Assembly (NCBI RefSeq): GCF_019308285.1
Contig: NZ_WWEM01000031.1
Coordinates: 310,001 to 374,000 of the forward strand
DNA length: 64,000 nt
Source of the DNA: Flavobacterium quisquiliarum
GTDB lineage: Bacteria > Bacteroidota > Bacteroidia > Flavobacteriales > Flavobacteriaceae
Direction of reading: 5' to 3'
The notes below the pieces were generated by a model. That model was not told the origin of the DNA and ran no database searches. It worked only from the letters and a program-made list of their open reading frames with translations. The translations under genes were made by a program, and so were the position numbers. This document shows, piece by piece, positions 52,389-61,486 of the stretch; the first letter of the stretch is position 1, and each line of letters opens with the position of its first letter.

Positions 52389-52802
52389 ATGAAAAAAATC
52401 ATTTTTATAGTCTTAGTTTCCATTTTATTATCATCTTGTTTTGGTTTATACGATTACGGCAGTGATACCATTGTAGACGATTATGAAACACTGTGGATCG
52501 ATATTTACGAATCCCGATCTTTAAAAAAAGGAGAAATTTTAGTTCCCGCTTATGTTTTTGCTGTTGGCTATGATTCGAAGTATATTTATTCGAAACAGCA
52601 TCCGCTTGTAGAAAACTCAACTGATAAAATAAATCGAGATGTAATCAATTATTACATTATCGAAAGGACAGAAAGCGGTTTTCAGGATAAACCTATTTTT
52701 GGTCCTTTCAATAAAACTGGATTTGAAAAAAAATGCACCGAACTGACCATCAAAAACCCAGAATTTAAGTTAACTTTCCCAACAAAATGGCATTTTGACT
52801 GA
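52389..52802 (+). CDS. hypothetical lipoprotein, DUF3997-like
   Basis: A 137-aa lipoprotein: MKKIIFIVLVSILLSSC with Cys17, then FGLYDYGSDTIVDDYETLWI, IYSKQHPLVE, YYIIERTESG and FGPFNKTGFEKKCTELTIK. The order (an early GLYDYG, YVxAVGYDSKYI, ending TFPTKWHFD) resembles small DUF3997-type lipoproteins; moderate confidence only. It lies 77 nt after the lipocalin-like gene and converges on the next minus-strand gene. Confidence 0.6.
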   Translation: MKKIIFIVLVSILLSSCFGLYDYGSDTIVDDYETLWIDIYESRSLKKGEILVPAYVFAVGYDSKYIYSKQHPLVENSTDKINRDVINYYIIERTESGFQDKPIFGPFNKTGFEKKCTELTIKNPEFKLTFPTKWHFD

Positions 52803-52812
52803 TTCTGTTTTT

Positions 52813-53604
52813 CTAAACTGTAACACACTTCATATTATTTTCTTCCATAATTCGCAAATCGATTATTTTTTGAGCAACAGTTCCTTTTTCAAATAACCGA
52901 ATGAACTTGAAAATAGCGCTAACATAATATCCTGGATTTGAAACTAAACGTGCAATTTCTGTAATTCTCTTATCTCTTTCTTGTATGCAGGCTTGTGTTT
53001 TATTTTCGGGAAGCGCGACAAATTCATTTGCAAATTGCCAAGCGCCATTTCTAGCAGTTTCCATACTAAAATCAATAAAAAAATTATCGGCTTTACCTGC
53101 TAATTTTAGTAAAACAGTAAGAGTTGGCCAGATTTTGATTAAGCATTTTTCTACGCCTTTTACCAAACTGCTGAGTATTGAATTTATCTTGTCAAAATCC
53201 GCTTTTAAGTCTCCAATATTCTCGGCTGTACTTACCTGTGCGGCTGCTATTCCCAAATCCAGATTAATATGTGCATTCATTCCGAGCAGTAAATGCTGTA
53301 TTACAATTGGCCAGAATTTTTCGGCCTGTTCAAAAGAAAACGCCCAGCATTCCGAAGGTTTTTCTTTGGCTTTATACAAATAATAAGCTTCAATGTAACG
53401 ATTGGCAAAAATAACATCCAGTTTTTCCATTCGTTCTCCGTTTTGAAAAGAACCGTCTGCAATTCCCTGTTTTATTCTTACCGTGACTTCACGATATAAC
53501 ATGGCAAATAAACCAACTGGACTTTGTTCTAATTTTGAGGTTTCAATGATTTCATCCAATATCTGAATAACCTCATTTATCGTAGATGCTTGTCTTACAC
53601 TCAT
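52813..53604 (-). CDS. DUF5995-family protein
   Basis: A 263-aa, mostly helical, cytosolic protein. The pattern SVRQASTINEVIQILDEIIE, LFAMLYREVTVRIKQGIADG, FENGERMEKLDVIFANRYIEAYY and QHLLLGMNAHINLDLGIAA is that of DUF5995, a family common in Flavobacteriaceae. The NAHI motif near residue 110 may hold a metal-binding His. The function is unknown. The start at 53604 is well placed in AT-rich DNA. Confidence 0.82.
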   Translation of the reverse strand: MSVRQASTINEVIQILDEIIETSKLEQSPVGLFAMLYREVTVRIKQGIADGSFQNGERMEKLDVIFANRYIEAYYLYKAKEKPSECWAFSFEQAEKFWPIVIQHLLLGMNAHINLDLGIAAAQVSTAENIGDLKADFDKINSILSSLVKGVEKCLIKIWPTLTVLLKLAGKADNFFIDFSMETARNGAWQFANEFVALPENKTQACIQERDKRITEIARLVSNPGYYVSAIFKFIRLFEKGTVAQKIIDLRIMEENNMKCVTV

Positions 53605-53830
53605 TTTAATCGTTTTTGGTTAAACGAATATACTTATTTTAATCCTTTAAAAATCAACATTTTGAAGCAATTATCTTATATTTTTTCGCTTCTTGACAAA
53701 TTAAACTCAACAACTCCGTAGAAACCTAATTTTACTAAGAAATAAAAAAACTTAGCATCTTAGTACCTTAGAATCTTAGCAACTTTCTCATAAAAATCCT
53801 AACTTCGCTCCTCAATAAGAAAAGGAAAAA

Positions 53831-56137
53831 ATGAAGGTCTGTATTGCTGAGAAACCAAGTGTAGCACGCGAAATAGCATCCGTTTTGGGCGCCAATACCA
53901 AACATGACGGCTATTATGAAGGCAACGGTTATGCCGTGACCTACACTTTTGGGCATTTATGCACCTTAAAAGAACCCAATGATTACAAACCGCACTGGAA
54001 AAGCTGGGATTTAAACAATCTGCCTATGCTGCCTGAAAAATTCGAGACCAAAGTAGTTCAGAATTCCGGAATCCAAAAACAGTTTAAAATCATAAAAACC
54101 CTTTTCGAAAAAGCCGAAATGGTCATTAACTGCGGGGATGCCGGGCAGGAAGGAGAATTAATCCAGCGCTGGGTAATGAATGAAGCGCATTATAAAGGCG
54201 AAATCAAACGTTTATGGATTTCGTCACTTACTACAGAAGCCATCAAAGAAGGTTTTGACAATCTGAAACCTTCTGAAAACTACGATAATTTATTCTATGC
54301 CGGATTTTCGAGAGCAATTGGTGATTGGCTTTTAGGAATGAACGCTACTCGTTTGTACACCGTAAAACACGGCGGTTACAAACAGGTTTTGTCTATTGGA
54401 CGCGTGCAGACACCAACGCTCGCAATGGTTGTGGAAAGATTTAAAGAAATTGAAAACTTTAAACCGCAGCCCTATTGGGAATTGCAGACTTTATATAGAG
54501 AAACGCTTTTTAGTTATGAAGAAGGCCGTTTTTTAAAAAAAGAAGATGGAGAAATTCTGGCCGAAAAAGTTAAAGAAAGTGATTTTGAAATTGTTTCTGT
54601 AGACAAAAAAAACGGAAACGAATATGCTCCAAAACTATTTGATTTAACAGGTTTGCAGGTTTATTGCAATCAAAAGTTTGGATTCTCGGCAGAAGAGACG
54701 CTTAAAATTGCACAGACTTTATATGAGCAGAAAGCCATCACGTATCCAAGAGTTGATACGACTTTCTTACCTGGAGATATTTATCCAAAAGTACCAGGAA
54801 TTCTGCAAAAACTGACCAATTATTCTCATTTGACAGAACCGCTTTTAGGCAAAAAAATCAAAAAATCGCCAAAGGTTTTCAACGACAAAAAAGTAACCGA
54901 TCACCACGCGATTATTCCAACAGGAATTGAAATCAATCTGCCTCATAATCAGCAGCAGGTTTATGACATTATTGTAAAACGTTTTATTGCTGTTTTTTAT
55001 GATGACTGTCTTGTTGCCAATACGACAGTGATAGGAAAAGCAGCCGATGTAACTTTTAAAGCCACTGGAAAAGAAATCCTGAAGAAAGGTTTTAGAGTAG
55101 TTTTTGAAGATCCGAATGCGAAGGAAAAAGAACCAGATTTATTACCGAGTTTTGTTGTTGGCGAAAAAGGCCCGCATGAACCATCATTTCTTCAAAAAGA
55201 AACCAAACCACCCAACTATTATACCGAAGCTACTTTGCTTAGAGCAATGGAAACAGCAGGAAAACAAGTCGATGATGAGGATTTACGTGAATTGATGAAA
55301 GAAAACGGAATCGGTCGTCCGTCAACTCGTGCTAACATTATCGAAACGCTTTTTAAACGTCAATATATTGTTCGTAATAAAAAACAGATTTTACCAACCA
55401 TTGCAGGAATTCAGCTAATTGATACGATTCAAAATGAATTGATTAAGTCGGCTGAACTTACGGGTTCTTGGGAAAAACAGTTAAAAGACATTGAAAAAGG
55501 TACTTTTACCGCTGCTGCTTTTATTCGGAACATGAAAAAAATGGTGGAAGCTTTAGTTTATGAAGTTCGAAGCGAGACTACTCGTGCTAATATTTCGTAT
55601 GCAGCATCGGTTCAGAAACCTGTTGTTAAAGCAGAAAAAAAGAAAGCTTCGGGAATTTTAGCTGAAACTTGTCCAAAATGCCAGAAAGGGAATTTTATAA
55701 AAGGAAAATCGGCTTTTGGTTGCAGCGAGTATAAATCGGGTTGTGACTTTGTACTTCCATATGTTTTTCATGATAAAAAAATTACAGAACCGCAGTATTT
55801 GAGATTGCTTCAAAAAGGCTCAACAGTAAATATAAAAGGCTTTAAAACAGATGCAGGAACAGTTGAAGGTTTGATTCGTTTTGAAGAAAACTACAGACTC
55901 AAATTAGAACCTAAGAAAACAGCACCTAAAACAGCTGTAAAAGAAGAAACTTCAGATTCTTTAGTATGTCCAAAATGTAATAAAGGAACGATTTTGAAAG
56001 GCAAAACAGCTTACGGCTGTGCAGAATACAAATCGGGCTGTGATTTTAAAGTCACTTTTGATGAAGTAAGAGCCAAACTTCAGGATCAAAAACCTACCAA
56101 GGAATTGGTGTATTCAATTTTGAAAGAAAGTGTTTAA
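53831..56137 (+). CDS. topB: DNA topoisomerase III
   Basis: A type IA topoisomerase of 768 aa. The TOPRIM domain is at the N-terminus (VCIAEKPSVAREIASVLGA; VINCGDAGQEGELIQRW with metal-binding Asp and Glu). The active-site Tyr is Tyr305 in AITYPRVDT. GIGRPSTRANIIETLF is the conserved C-terminal core motif. The tail has two Topo zinc ribbon-like repeats, starting at Cys614 (CPKCQKGNFIKGKSAFGC) and Cys713 (CPKCNKGTILKGKTAYGC), each ending SGCDF. It relaxes and decatenates DNA. It forms the right border of the accessory island. Confidence 0.96.
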   Translation: MKVCIAEKPSVAREIASVLGANTKHDGYYEGNGYAVTYTFGHLCTLKEPNDYKPHWKSWDLNNLPMLPEKFETKVVQNSGIQKQFKIIKTLFEKAEMVINCGDAGQEGELIQRWVMNEAHYKGEIKRLWISSLTTEAIKEGFDNLKPSENYDNLFYAGFSRAIGDWLLGMNATRLYTVKHGGYKQVLSIGRVQTPTLAMVVERFKEIENFKPQPYWELQTLYRETLFSYEEGRFLKKEDGEILAEKVKESDFEIVSVDKKNGNEYAPKLFDLTGLQVYCNQKFGFSAEETLKIAQTLYEQKAITYPRVDTTFLPGDIYPKVPGILQKLTNYSHLTEPLLGKKIKKSPKVFNDKKVTDHHAIIPTGIEINLPHNQQQVYDIIVKRFIAVFYDDCLVANTTVIGKAADVTFKATGKEILKKGFRVVFEDPNAKEKEPDLLPSFVVGEKGPHEPSFLQKETKPPNYYTEATLLRAMETAGKQVDDEDLRELMKENGIGRPSTRANIIETLFKRQYIVRNKKQILPTIAGIQLIDTIQNELIKSAELTGSWEKQLKDIEKGTFTAAAFIRNMKKMVEALVYEVRSETTRANISYAASVQKPVVKAEKKKASGILAETCPKCQKGNFIKGKSAFGCSEYKSGCDFVLPYVFHDKKITEPQYLRLLQKGSTVNIKGFKTDAGTVEGLIRFEENYRLKLEPKKTAPKTAVKEETSDSLVCPKCNKGTILKGKTAYGCAEYKSGCDFKVTFDEVRAKLQDQKPTKELVYSILKESV

Positions 56138-56148
56138 ATTCTTTTTTT

Positions 56149-56196
56149 TAGCCACGAATTCACGAATTAATTAAAAAAATTCGTGAATTCGTGGCT
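56149..56196. repeat. GAATTCACGAATT palindromic repeat, full copy
   Basis: TAGCCACGAATTCACGAATT with its exact complement ending at 56196: a perfect 20-bp stem. A T run after it could also let it terminate topB. Confidence 0.9.
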
Positions 56197-56239
56197 AACA
56201 TTTTTTTCATACATTAGTACAATCAAAACCTTACAAAAT

Positions 56240-56716
56240 ATGTTTCAGAAAATTACTCTTATTGCACTTATCATTGCTTTCGTTTCCTGCCAGAAAAAAG
56301 AATCTGTAGAAAAAGATAAAATCAAAGTCGCAGATTGGCTTATTGGCAACTGGGAAAATGCTTCTCCAGAAGGTGTTCTAAGTGAAAACTGGCAAAAACT
56401 AAACGATAGTATTTTTAGCGCTTCTTCTTATTTTATAAAAGGAAAAGACACACTTCATTTTGAAACTATTATCCTGGCACAGCTTGGCGAAACACTAACT
56501 TATAAAGCGACCGTAAAAGGACAAAACGACGATAAACCTGTTTTCTTCCCTTCTACTTTGGAATCGGATAAACAATTGGTTTTTGAAAATGTGAAACACG
56601 ATTATCCGCAAAAAATTACGTACACAAAAGGTGCTAATAATACTTTGACAGCTGAGATTTCAGGGAATTTGAATGGAAAACCGAGTTCGGAGAAGTTTGT
56701 GATGACGAAGAAGTAG
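56240..56716 (+). CDS. DUF6265-family lipoprotein, copy 1
   Basis: A 158-aa lipoprotein. The start at 56240 (MFQKITLIALIIAFVSC) gives a lipobox with Cys17; the ATG at 56183 is too far upstream. The mature domain: WLIGNWENASPEGVLSENW, IFSASSYFIKGKDTLHFETI, TYKATVKGQNDDKPVFF, VKHDYPQKITYTKG, and GNLNGKPSSEKFVMTKK. This is the DUF6265 pattern, a lipocalin-like barrel in Bacteroidota. Copy 2 lies 326 nt downstream. Confidence 0.85.
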   Translation: MFQKITLIALIIAFVSCQKKESVEKDKIKVADWLIGNWENASPEGVLSENWQKLNDSIFSASSYFIKGKDTLHFETIILAQLGETLTYKATVKGQNDDKPVFFPSTLESDKQLVFENVKHDYPQKITYTKGANNTLTAEISGNLNGKPSSEKFVMTKK

Positions 56717-56732
56717 TGATATAAAATGTACC

Positions 56733-56879
56733 GTTCCTACGGAACTTTTGATTCGCCGTACGTTTATTCTTCAACGGATTAAAATCCGTTGCTACAAAAT
56801 AATTCATTCCTAAGGAATTTTAAATACCAAAAAAGAACCATCGGTTCTACCAATTTTGTAGGGCCGGATTTTAATCCGG
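56733..56879. repeat. cluster of short hairpins between the two DUF6265 genes
   Basis: GTTCC-TAC-GGAAC (56733-56745), AACGGATT-AA-AATCCGTT (56773-56790), ATTCC-TAA-GGAAT (56806-56818), GAACC-ATC-GGTTC (56835-56847) and CCGGATT-TT-AATCCGG (56864-56879). Similar in style to the cluster at 17378-17593; no gene is seen. Confidence 0.75.
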
Positions 56880-57042
56880 TTGTAACGAGATTATTCTAGT
56901 TTTTTAAAGAGCCGTAGGTTCGGTCAATTTACATGGAATAGAATTGTAAATATTGAGTTAGCAATCATCCAAAACCAATACAACAATCTAAAAAACAAAC
57001 ATTTAAATTACCTTTATAAATATTTTTTCTAATAAACAAATC

Positions 57043-57546
57043 ATGAAAACAAAAGTTATTCTTTTTTCCTCAATTTTAACTTTAGTAGTTTTATCTTCTT
57101 GTAAAAAAGAAATCAAAACCGAAGCTTCTGTAAAAACATATCCAAATCTTGCCAAAGCAGAATGGTTTATTGGCGAATGGGGAAATAAATCGGCCGAAGG
57201 CGAACTTACCGAACGCTGGAAAAAAGAAAATGATTCCGTTTATCTTGGTGAATCCTATTTTGTTGTTGGTCAAAATGATACTGTTTTTGCAGAACAGGTT
57301 CGTTTGGAAGAAGCCAACGGAAAACTCTCTTACATCGTAACCGTTCCTAGACAGAATCAAGAATTACCTGTAAGTTTTGAAATGGCCTCTGCAACCGAAA
57401 ATCAAATTGTTTTTGAAAATCCAAAACACGATTATCCAAACAAAATCATTTATAATCTTGTCGCAAAAGATTCATTAATCGCAGAAATCTCTGGTTTGAA
57501 AAAAGGCAAACCCAATACAGAGCGATTTGTCATGAAAAAGCGATGA
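57043..57546 (+). CDS. DUF6265-family lipoprotein, copy 2
   Basis: A 167-aa lipoprotein: MKTKVILFSSILTLVVLSSC gives Cys20. It is a paralog of the preceding gene: WFIGEWGNKSAEGELTERW, VYLGESYFVVGQNDTVFAEQV, NPKHDYPNKIIYN and a final GLKKGKPNTERFVMKKR. The two differ at most surface positions but keep the G-x-W and KHDYP motifs, so the duplication is old. Each has its own upstream region. Confidence 0.85.
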   Translation: MKTKVILFSSILTLVVLSSCKKEIKTEASVKTYPNLAKAEWFIGEWGNKSAEGELTERWKKENDSVYLGESYFVVGQNDTVFAEQVRLEEANGKLSYIVTVPRQNQELPVSFEMASATENQIVFENPKHDYPNKIIYNLVAKDSLIAEISGLKKGKPNTERFVMKKR

Positions 57547-57677
57547 TTGTGGATTAAAAAATGGCGCATTTCCAAAGTTTTTTAGACTTTAAAATTTAAA
57601 AAAAACTTTGTGCCTTACTGCCTTTGTGGCAAAAAAACTTATCAACTCAGTATCTCAGAATCTCAGAACCTTAAAAA

Positions 57678-58838
57678 TCACTCATTCTCCCCGATCTTAT
57701 TCACCATAAAAATCATAAGTGTACCTAAGATTGCCATAACTAAAAATGCCCATTTCATACTTAGATATTCAGAAATAAAACCAACCATAGGCGGTACCAA
57801 TAAAAATCCTAAATAACCAATTGTAGAAATAGAAGTTAAAGCAGAACCACTGCTTAATTTGGAAGATCTTCCAGCTATGCTAAACACTAACGGAACTACA
57901 CAAGAAACTCCAAATCCGATTAGTACATATCCGAAAATAGTAGGATAAGCATAAGGCAGAATAAAACAAATTCCAAAACCTACAGTAATTAAAATCCCGC
58001 TGTATAGGAGGATTTTTTTAGTTCCAAACTTCATCACACCATAATCTCCAAAAATACGTCCTAAAGTAACTGCTGAAGCAAAAAATACAAATGCTGCACT
58101 GGTTAATTTCGGTGAAGCTTTTAAAATATTTTCAAAATAGATCCCGCTCCAATCGTACATCGTATTTTCGCAGGCCATAGAGACAAAACAAATCAAGGCA
58201 AACTTAACCAAGTTTTTTTCCGGCATCGAAAAGAATTTCTTTTTGACTGGTACTGGTTCATTATGAATACTCATTGGATAAAAACAAGCTGTCAGCGCCA
58301 GCATAAAAACACTCACTCCTAATAAGTGATGAGAGGGTGCTATTTTCTGCGTTACCATTACATACCCCAAACCTGCTCCTGAAAAAACCGCAATACTCCA
58401 AACCGCATGAAAACGAGTAATAATCGATTTTGGATATAATTTCTGTACTTCTAAAGACTGCGCATTAATCGATAAATTGAAAATATTACGAGAAGCACCA
58501 AAAATTAAAAGCACAATCACCAACTGCCAGACAAAAGCGACTAGTCCGGGCAGAGACAATACAATATTAAACATGATTGCTCCCAACAGCATAATATAAC
58601 GACTGCTGTATTTATTTAAAAGCTTTCCTGTAAATGGCATTGTCAGCATTAATCCGATTGGAAAAGCAAATAAAACAGCTCCGAATTGAGCTTCTGATAA
58701 ATGCAATTGAGCTTGAATATGTGGAATTCTCGATACCCACGAAGAATATCCAAAACCTGAAAGAAAGAAAAAAACTGTATTGGCAATACGATATCCTCTA
58801 GGTGTATTTTGAATTTTTTTAAAGAAAGATAAAATCAT
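57678..58838 (-). CDS. MFS transporter
   Basis: A 386-aa protein with about 12 membrane helices. It has MFS features: a loop after TM2 (FTGKLLNKYSSRYIML, D-x-x-G-x-R-x-x-like), helices such as AQFGAVLFAFPIGLMLTMP, and a central basic cytosolic loop around KKKFFSMPEKNLVK. The N-terminus GYRIANTVFFFLSGFGYSSWVSRIPHI fits the YbjJ-type subgroup, which lacks an assigned substrate. It is monocistronic and convergent with DUF6265 copy 2. Confidence 0.88.
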   Translation of the reverse strand: MILSFFKKIQNTPRGYRIANTVFFFLSGFGYSSWVSRIPHIQAQLHLSEAQFGAVLFAFPIGLMLTMPFTGKLLNKYSSRYIMLLGAIMFNIVLSLPGLVAFVWQLVIVLLIFGASRNIFNLSINAQSLEVQKLYPKSIITRFHAVWSIAVFSGAGLGYVMVTQKIAPSHHLLGVSVFMLALTACFYPMSIHNEPVPVKKKFFSMPEKNLVKFALICFVSMACENTMYDWSGIYFENILKASPKLTSAAFVFFASAVTLGRIFGDYGVMKFGTKKILLYSGILITVGFGICFILPYAYPTIFGYVLIGFGVSCVVPLVFSIAGRSSKLSSGSALTSISTIGYLGFLLVPPMVGFISEYLSMKWAFLVMAILGTLMIFMVNKIGENE

Positions 58839-59005
58839 GAAATTGTGTTTCTGACTGCAAAATTAAGGCTTTTTTAGGGGGAAGCATTCTACTTTCTTCT
58901 TTTTTCACAAAAACTTGAATCTCTCTTCCAATTAAGACCTAAAGAATATTCTTTCTTTTCTTAAAATAATCTTAACAAATGCTTAGTGAATCCTTAAAAA
59001 TAATA

Positions 59006-59036
59006 TTTGGCAAAAAAAATATTATATCTACATTTG
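59006..59036 (+). promoter_or_regulatory. promoter of TonB receptor 1
   Basis: TTTG (59006-59009), 19 nt, TACATTTG (59029-59036). It is a full match to the Bacteroidota TTTG-N19-TAnnTTTG pattern. Confidence 0.75.
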
Positions 59037-59046
59037 TATTATTTTT

Positions 59047-59061
59047 ATTTATTCTAAATAA
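59047..59061 (+). promoter_or_regulatory. candidate iron-responsive operator 1
   Basis: ATTTATTCTAAATAA, with arms TTATT/AATAA. It starts 11 nt after the -7 element ends. The same 15 bp occur at 62682-62696 with identical spacing. ATTCTAAAT-type palindromes are what I recall for Fur sites in Bacteroidota; inference. Confidence 0.6.
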
Positions 59062-59091
59062 AATATATTTATAAACCAATTTTACAAACCA

Positions 59092-61410
59092 ATGAAATAT
59101 TTTAATCCGAAGAAATTACGTCTTCTATTTACAATTAGTTTTGTCTTTTCGTTCTTAATCGTATCTGCCCAACAAAATGGAAAAATTAAAGGAACCATCA
59201 CTACTTCAGACGGCGAGTTAGCAGCTGGAGTTAATGTGATCTTAAAAAACTCAAAATATTGGACTGTTTCTGATGAAAACGGAAACTTCGAATTCAACAG
59301 AGTTAAACCAAGCACCTATACTTTACAAGTTTCCTTAACGGGTTACGAAACTTCAGAAAGTGAAGTAATTGTAGCAGAAAGTGAAACATCAAATATTAAT
59401 TTACAGCTAAAAGTTTCCAACAAAGAATTAAAAGAAGTTGTTGTAAATGGCAAAAAAAGCATATTATCTAAAAAAACAGATTATGTTGCCAGAATGCCTT
59501 TAACCAACATTGAAAACCCGCAGGTCTACAGTGTAATCCAAAAAGAACTTTTATTACAGCAGGTTGCCGTAGATATCAAAGGCGCTGTTATGAACGCACC
59601 TGGAGTTGTATCAATCAGTTATCCTTCTGGTGGAGTTGGAATGATTTTTAGAGGATTTTCTATTGGAGTTAATGCTCGTAACGGAATGGAAACAGTTTCT
59701 GGACGTTCTTCTGTTGATCTTGGTAACGTAGAGCGTATTGAAATCTTAAAAGGTCCTTCTGGAACTTTATTCGGTTCTTCAGTATCTTCTTTTGGAGGTG
59801 TTGTGAATCTTGTTACGAAAAAACCTTTTGAAACTTCTGCTGCCGAAGTATCTTATACAACCGGAAGCTACAATTTAAACCGATTAACAGTAGACGTTAA
59901 TACCCCTTTAAATCAAGAAAAAACAGTTTTATTCAGAATCAATATGGGAGTTCACAGGGAAAAAAGCTTTCTTGATTATGGTTTCAACAATACGCTTCTT
60001 TTCGCTCCTAGCTTAACTTACAAAGCATCGGACAAACTTACTTTTAACTTCGATGCGGAACTTTATAATGTAAACAACACCAGACGTACATATAATACTT
60101 ATGACGCAAATTCTGGGATAACAAACCCTAGCCAACTTCAAATCGATTACAAAAAGTCTATGTTCCATGATGATAACGATGCCAAATCAACGGCTACAAA
60201 ATTCTTTGGGCAAGCTGAATATCAAATCTCTGAAAACTGGAAATCGACAACTGTATTCTCTTTTGTAGGTGAAGATGTAGAACGCAGTTATCAAAGTTAT
60301 GCAGTATGGAGCTCACCAACACAAGTTGCCCGAAGAGTTGGACTTTGGGGACCTATCTTTAATAACTATACTAATATTCAGGAAAACATTAACGGACAGT
60401 TTTCAACTGGAAGCATCAAACATAAATTCCTTGCTGGTGTAAACTACAGACTTTACACTTCAAACTTCTCAGGCGGATCAACTTTTACACTTGATAATAT
60501 CGATATTACAACTCCTTTTGCTCCTATCAGAAGAAAAGCAGTTGATGCTGGTCTTAACCTAACAACTTCTGCTGTTGCTGACCAAAAAACAATTAGTGCT
60601 TATGCTTGCGACGTAGTGAATTTCACAGACAAGTTCTCTGCAATGTTAAGTTTACGCCTGGATAATTTTGAAAGAGCTAAAGTGGGAACTGTTGAAGGTT
60701 ACAGCCAAACAGCACTTTCTCCAAAATTTGGTTTAGTGTATGAATTCGTAAAAGATCAGGTTGCTGTATTTACAAATTACATGAACGGTTTCCAGAATAT
60801 GGCACCTGTAACACAACCCGATCAGACTTTATTAGTTTTAGATCCAATTTATGCGGTACAATATGAAGGAGGTTTAAAAGCAGAAACGTCTAATAAAAAA
60901 TTAAGCGGTTCTATTAGTTACTACAACATTACTATTGATAATGCTACAAGAGTTGATGCTGGATATACTATCCAAGATGGTAAACAAGTCAGTAAAGGTG
61001 TTGATTTTGAATTAATGGCAACTCCATTTAACGGACTTAGCATTGTAAGTGGATATGCTTATAATGACAACCGAATTGTACGAGCATCTGATCCAAGTAT
61101 TGAAGGAAAAAAAGCGACAAGTTCTCCTGAGAATGTAGTTAACTTCTGGACGACCTATACTTTCCAAAATAAATTGAAAGGATTAGGTATTGGTGCAGGT
61201 GCAAACTATATCGACAAAAACTACTTTACAGCAAATAATTTAGTTTACATGCCATCTTATACCGTGTATAATGCAACTGTATATTACGAAAAACCAACAT
61301 GGAGATTAGGTTTAAAATTCAACAATATTACAAACGAAAAATACTGGGATTTCTGGGGTTCATCAATGGCACCAGCCAACTTGTTAGCAAACCTGACAAT
61401 CAAATTTTAA
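59092..61410 (+). CDS. TonB-dependent siderophore receptor, CarboxypepD_reg-like N-terminus
   Basis: A 772-aa outer membrane receptor. Signal peptide about 1-25 (ending SAQQ); a carboxypeptidase-regulatory-like beta domain follows (GKIKGTITTSDGELAAGVNV to about residue 110). The plug starts around residue 130 (NPQVYSVIQKELLLQQVAVD) with IERIEILKGPSGTLFGSSVSS and GGVVNLVTKKP. The barrel ends in the aromatic-terminated strand NLLANLTIKF. It imports an iron chelate, probably a siderophore, using TonB energy. It is followed by the PepSY gene and a paralogous receptor. Confidence 0.93.
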   Translation: MKYFNPKKLRLLFTISFVFSFLIVSAQQNGKIKGTITTSDGELAAGVNVILKNSKYWTVSDENGNFEFNRVKPSTYTLQVSLTGYETSESEVIVAESETSNINLQLKVSNKELKEVVVNGKKSILSKKTDYVARMPLTNIENPQVYSVIQKELLLQQVAVDIKGAVMNAPGVVSISYPSGGVGMIFRGFSIGVNARNGMETVSGRSSVDLGNVERIEILKGPSGTLFGSSVSSFGGVVNLVTKKPFETSAAEVSYTTGSYNLNRLTVDVNTPLNQEKTVLFRINMGVHREKSFLDYGFNNTLLFAPSLTYKASDKLTFNFDAELYNVNNTRRTYNTYDANSGITNPSQLQIDYKKSMFHDDNDAKSTATKFFGQAEYQISENWKSTTVFSFVGEDVERSYQSYAVWSSPTQVARRVGLWGPIFNNYTNIQENINGQFSTGSIKHKFLAGVNYRLYTSNFSGGSTFTLDNIDITTPFAPIRRKAVDAGLNLTTSAVADQKTISAYACDVVNFTDKFSAMLSLRLDNFERAKVGTVEGYSQTALSPKFGLVYEFVKDQVAVFTNYMNGFQNMAPVTQPDQTLLVLDPIYAVQYEGGLKAETSNKKLSGSISYYNITIDNATRVDAGYTIQDGKQVSKGVDFELMATPFNGLSIVSGYAYNDNRIVRASDPSIEGKKATSSPENVVNFWTTYTFQNKLKGLGIGAGANYIDKNYFTANNLVYMPSYTVYNATVYYEKPTWRLGLKFNNITNEKYWDFWGSSMAPANLLANLTIKF

Positions 61411-61431
61411 GACCTAAAACAATTAAACTGA

Positions 61432-61463
61432 CGCCTCAATTTATAAAATTGAGGCGCTTTTAA
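61432..61463 (+). terminator. terminator of TonB receptor 1
   Basis: CGCCTCAATTT (61432-61442) pairs with AAATTGAGGCG (61446-61456), then a T-rich run. It lies 21 nt after the stop and before the PepSY gene, so expression of the latter may depend on read-through. Confidence 0.85.
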
Positions 61464-61486
61464 TTATAACAATCAGAATTACTTTT

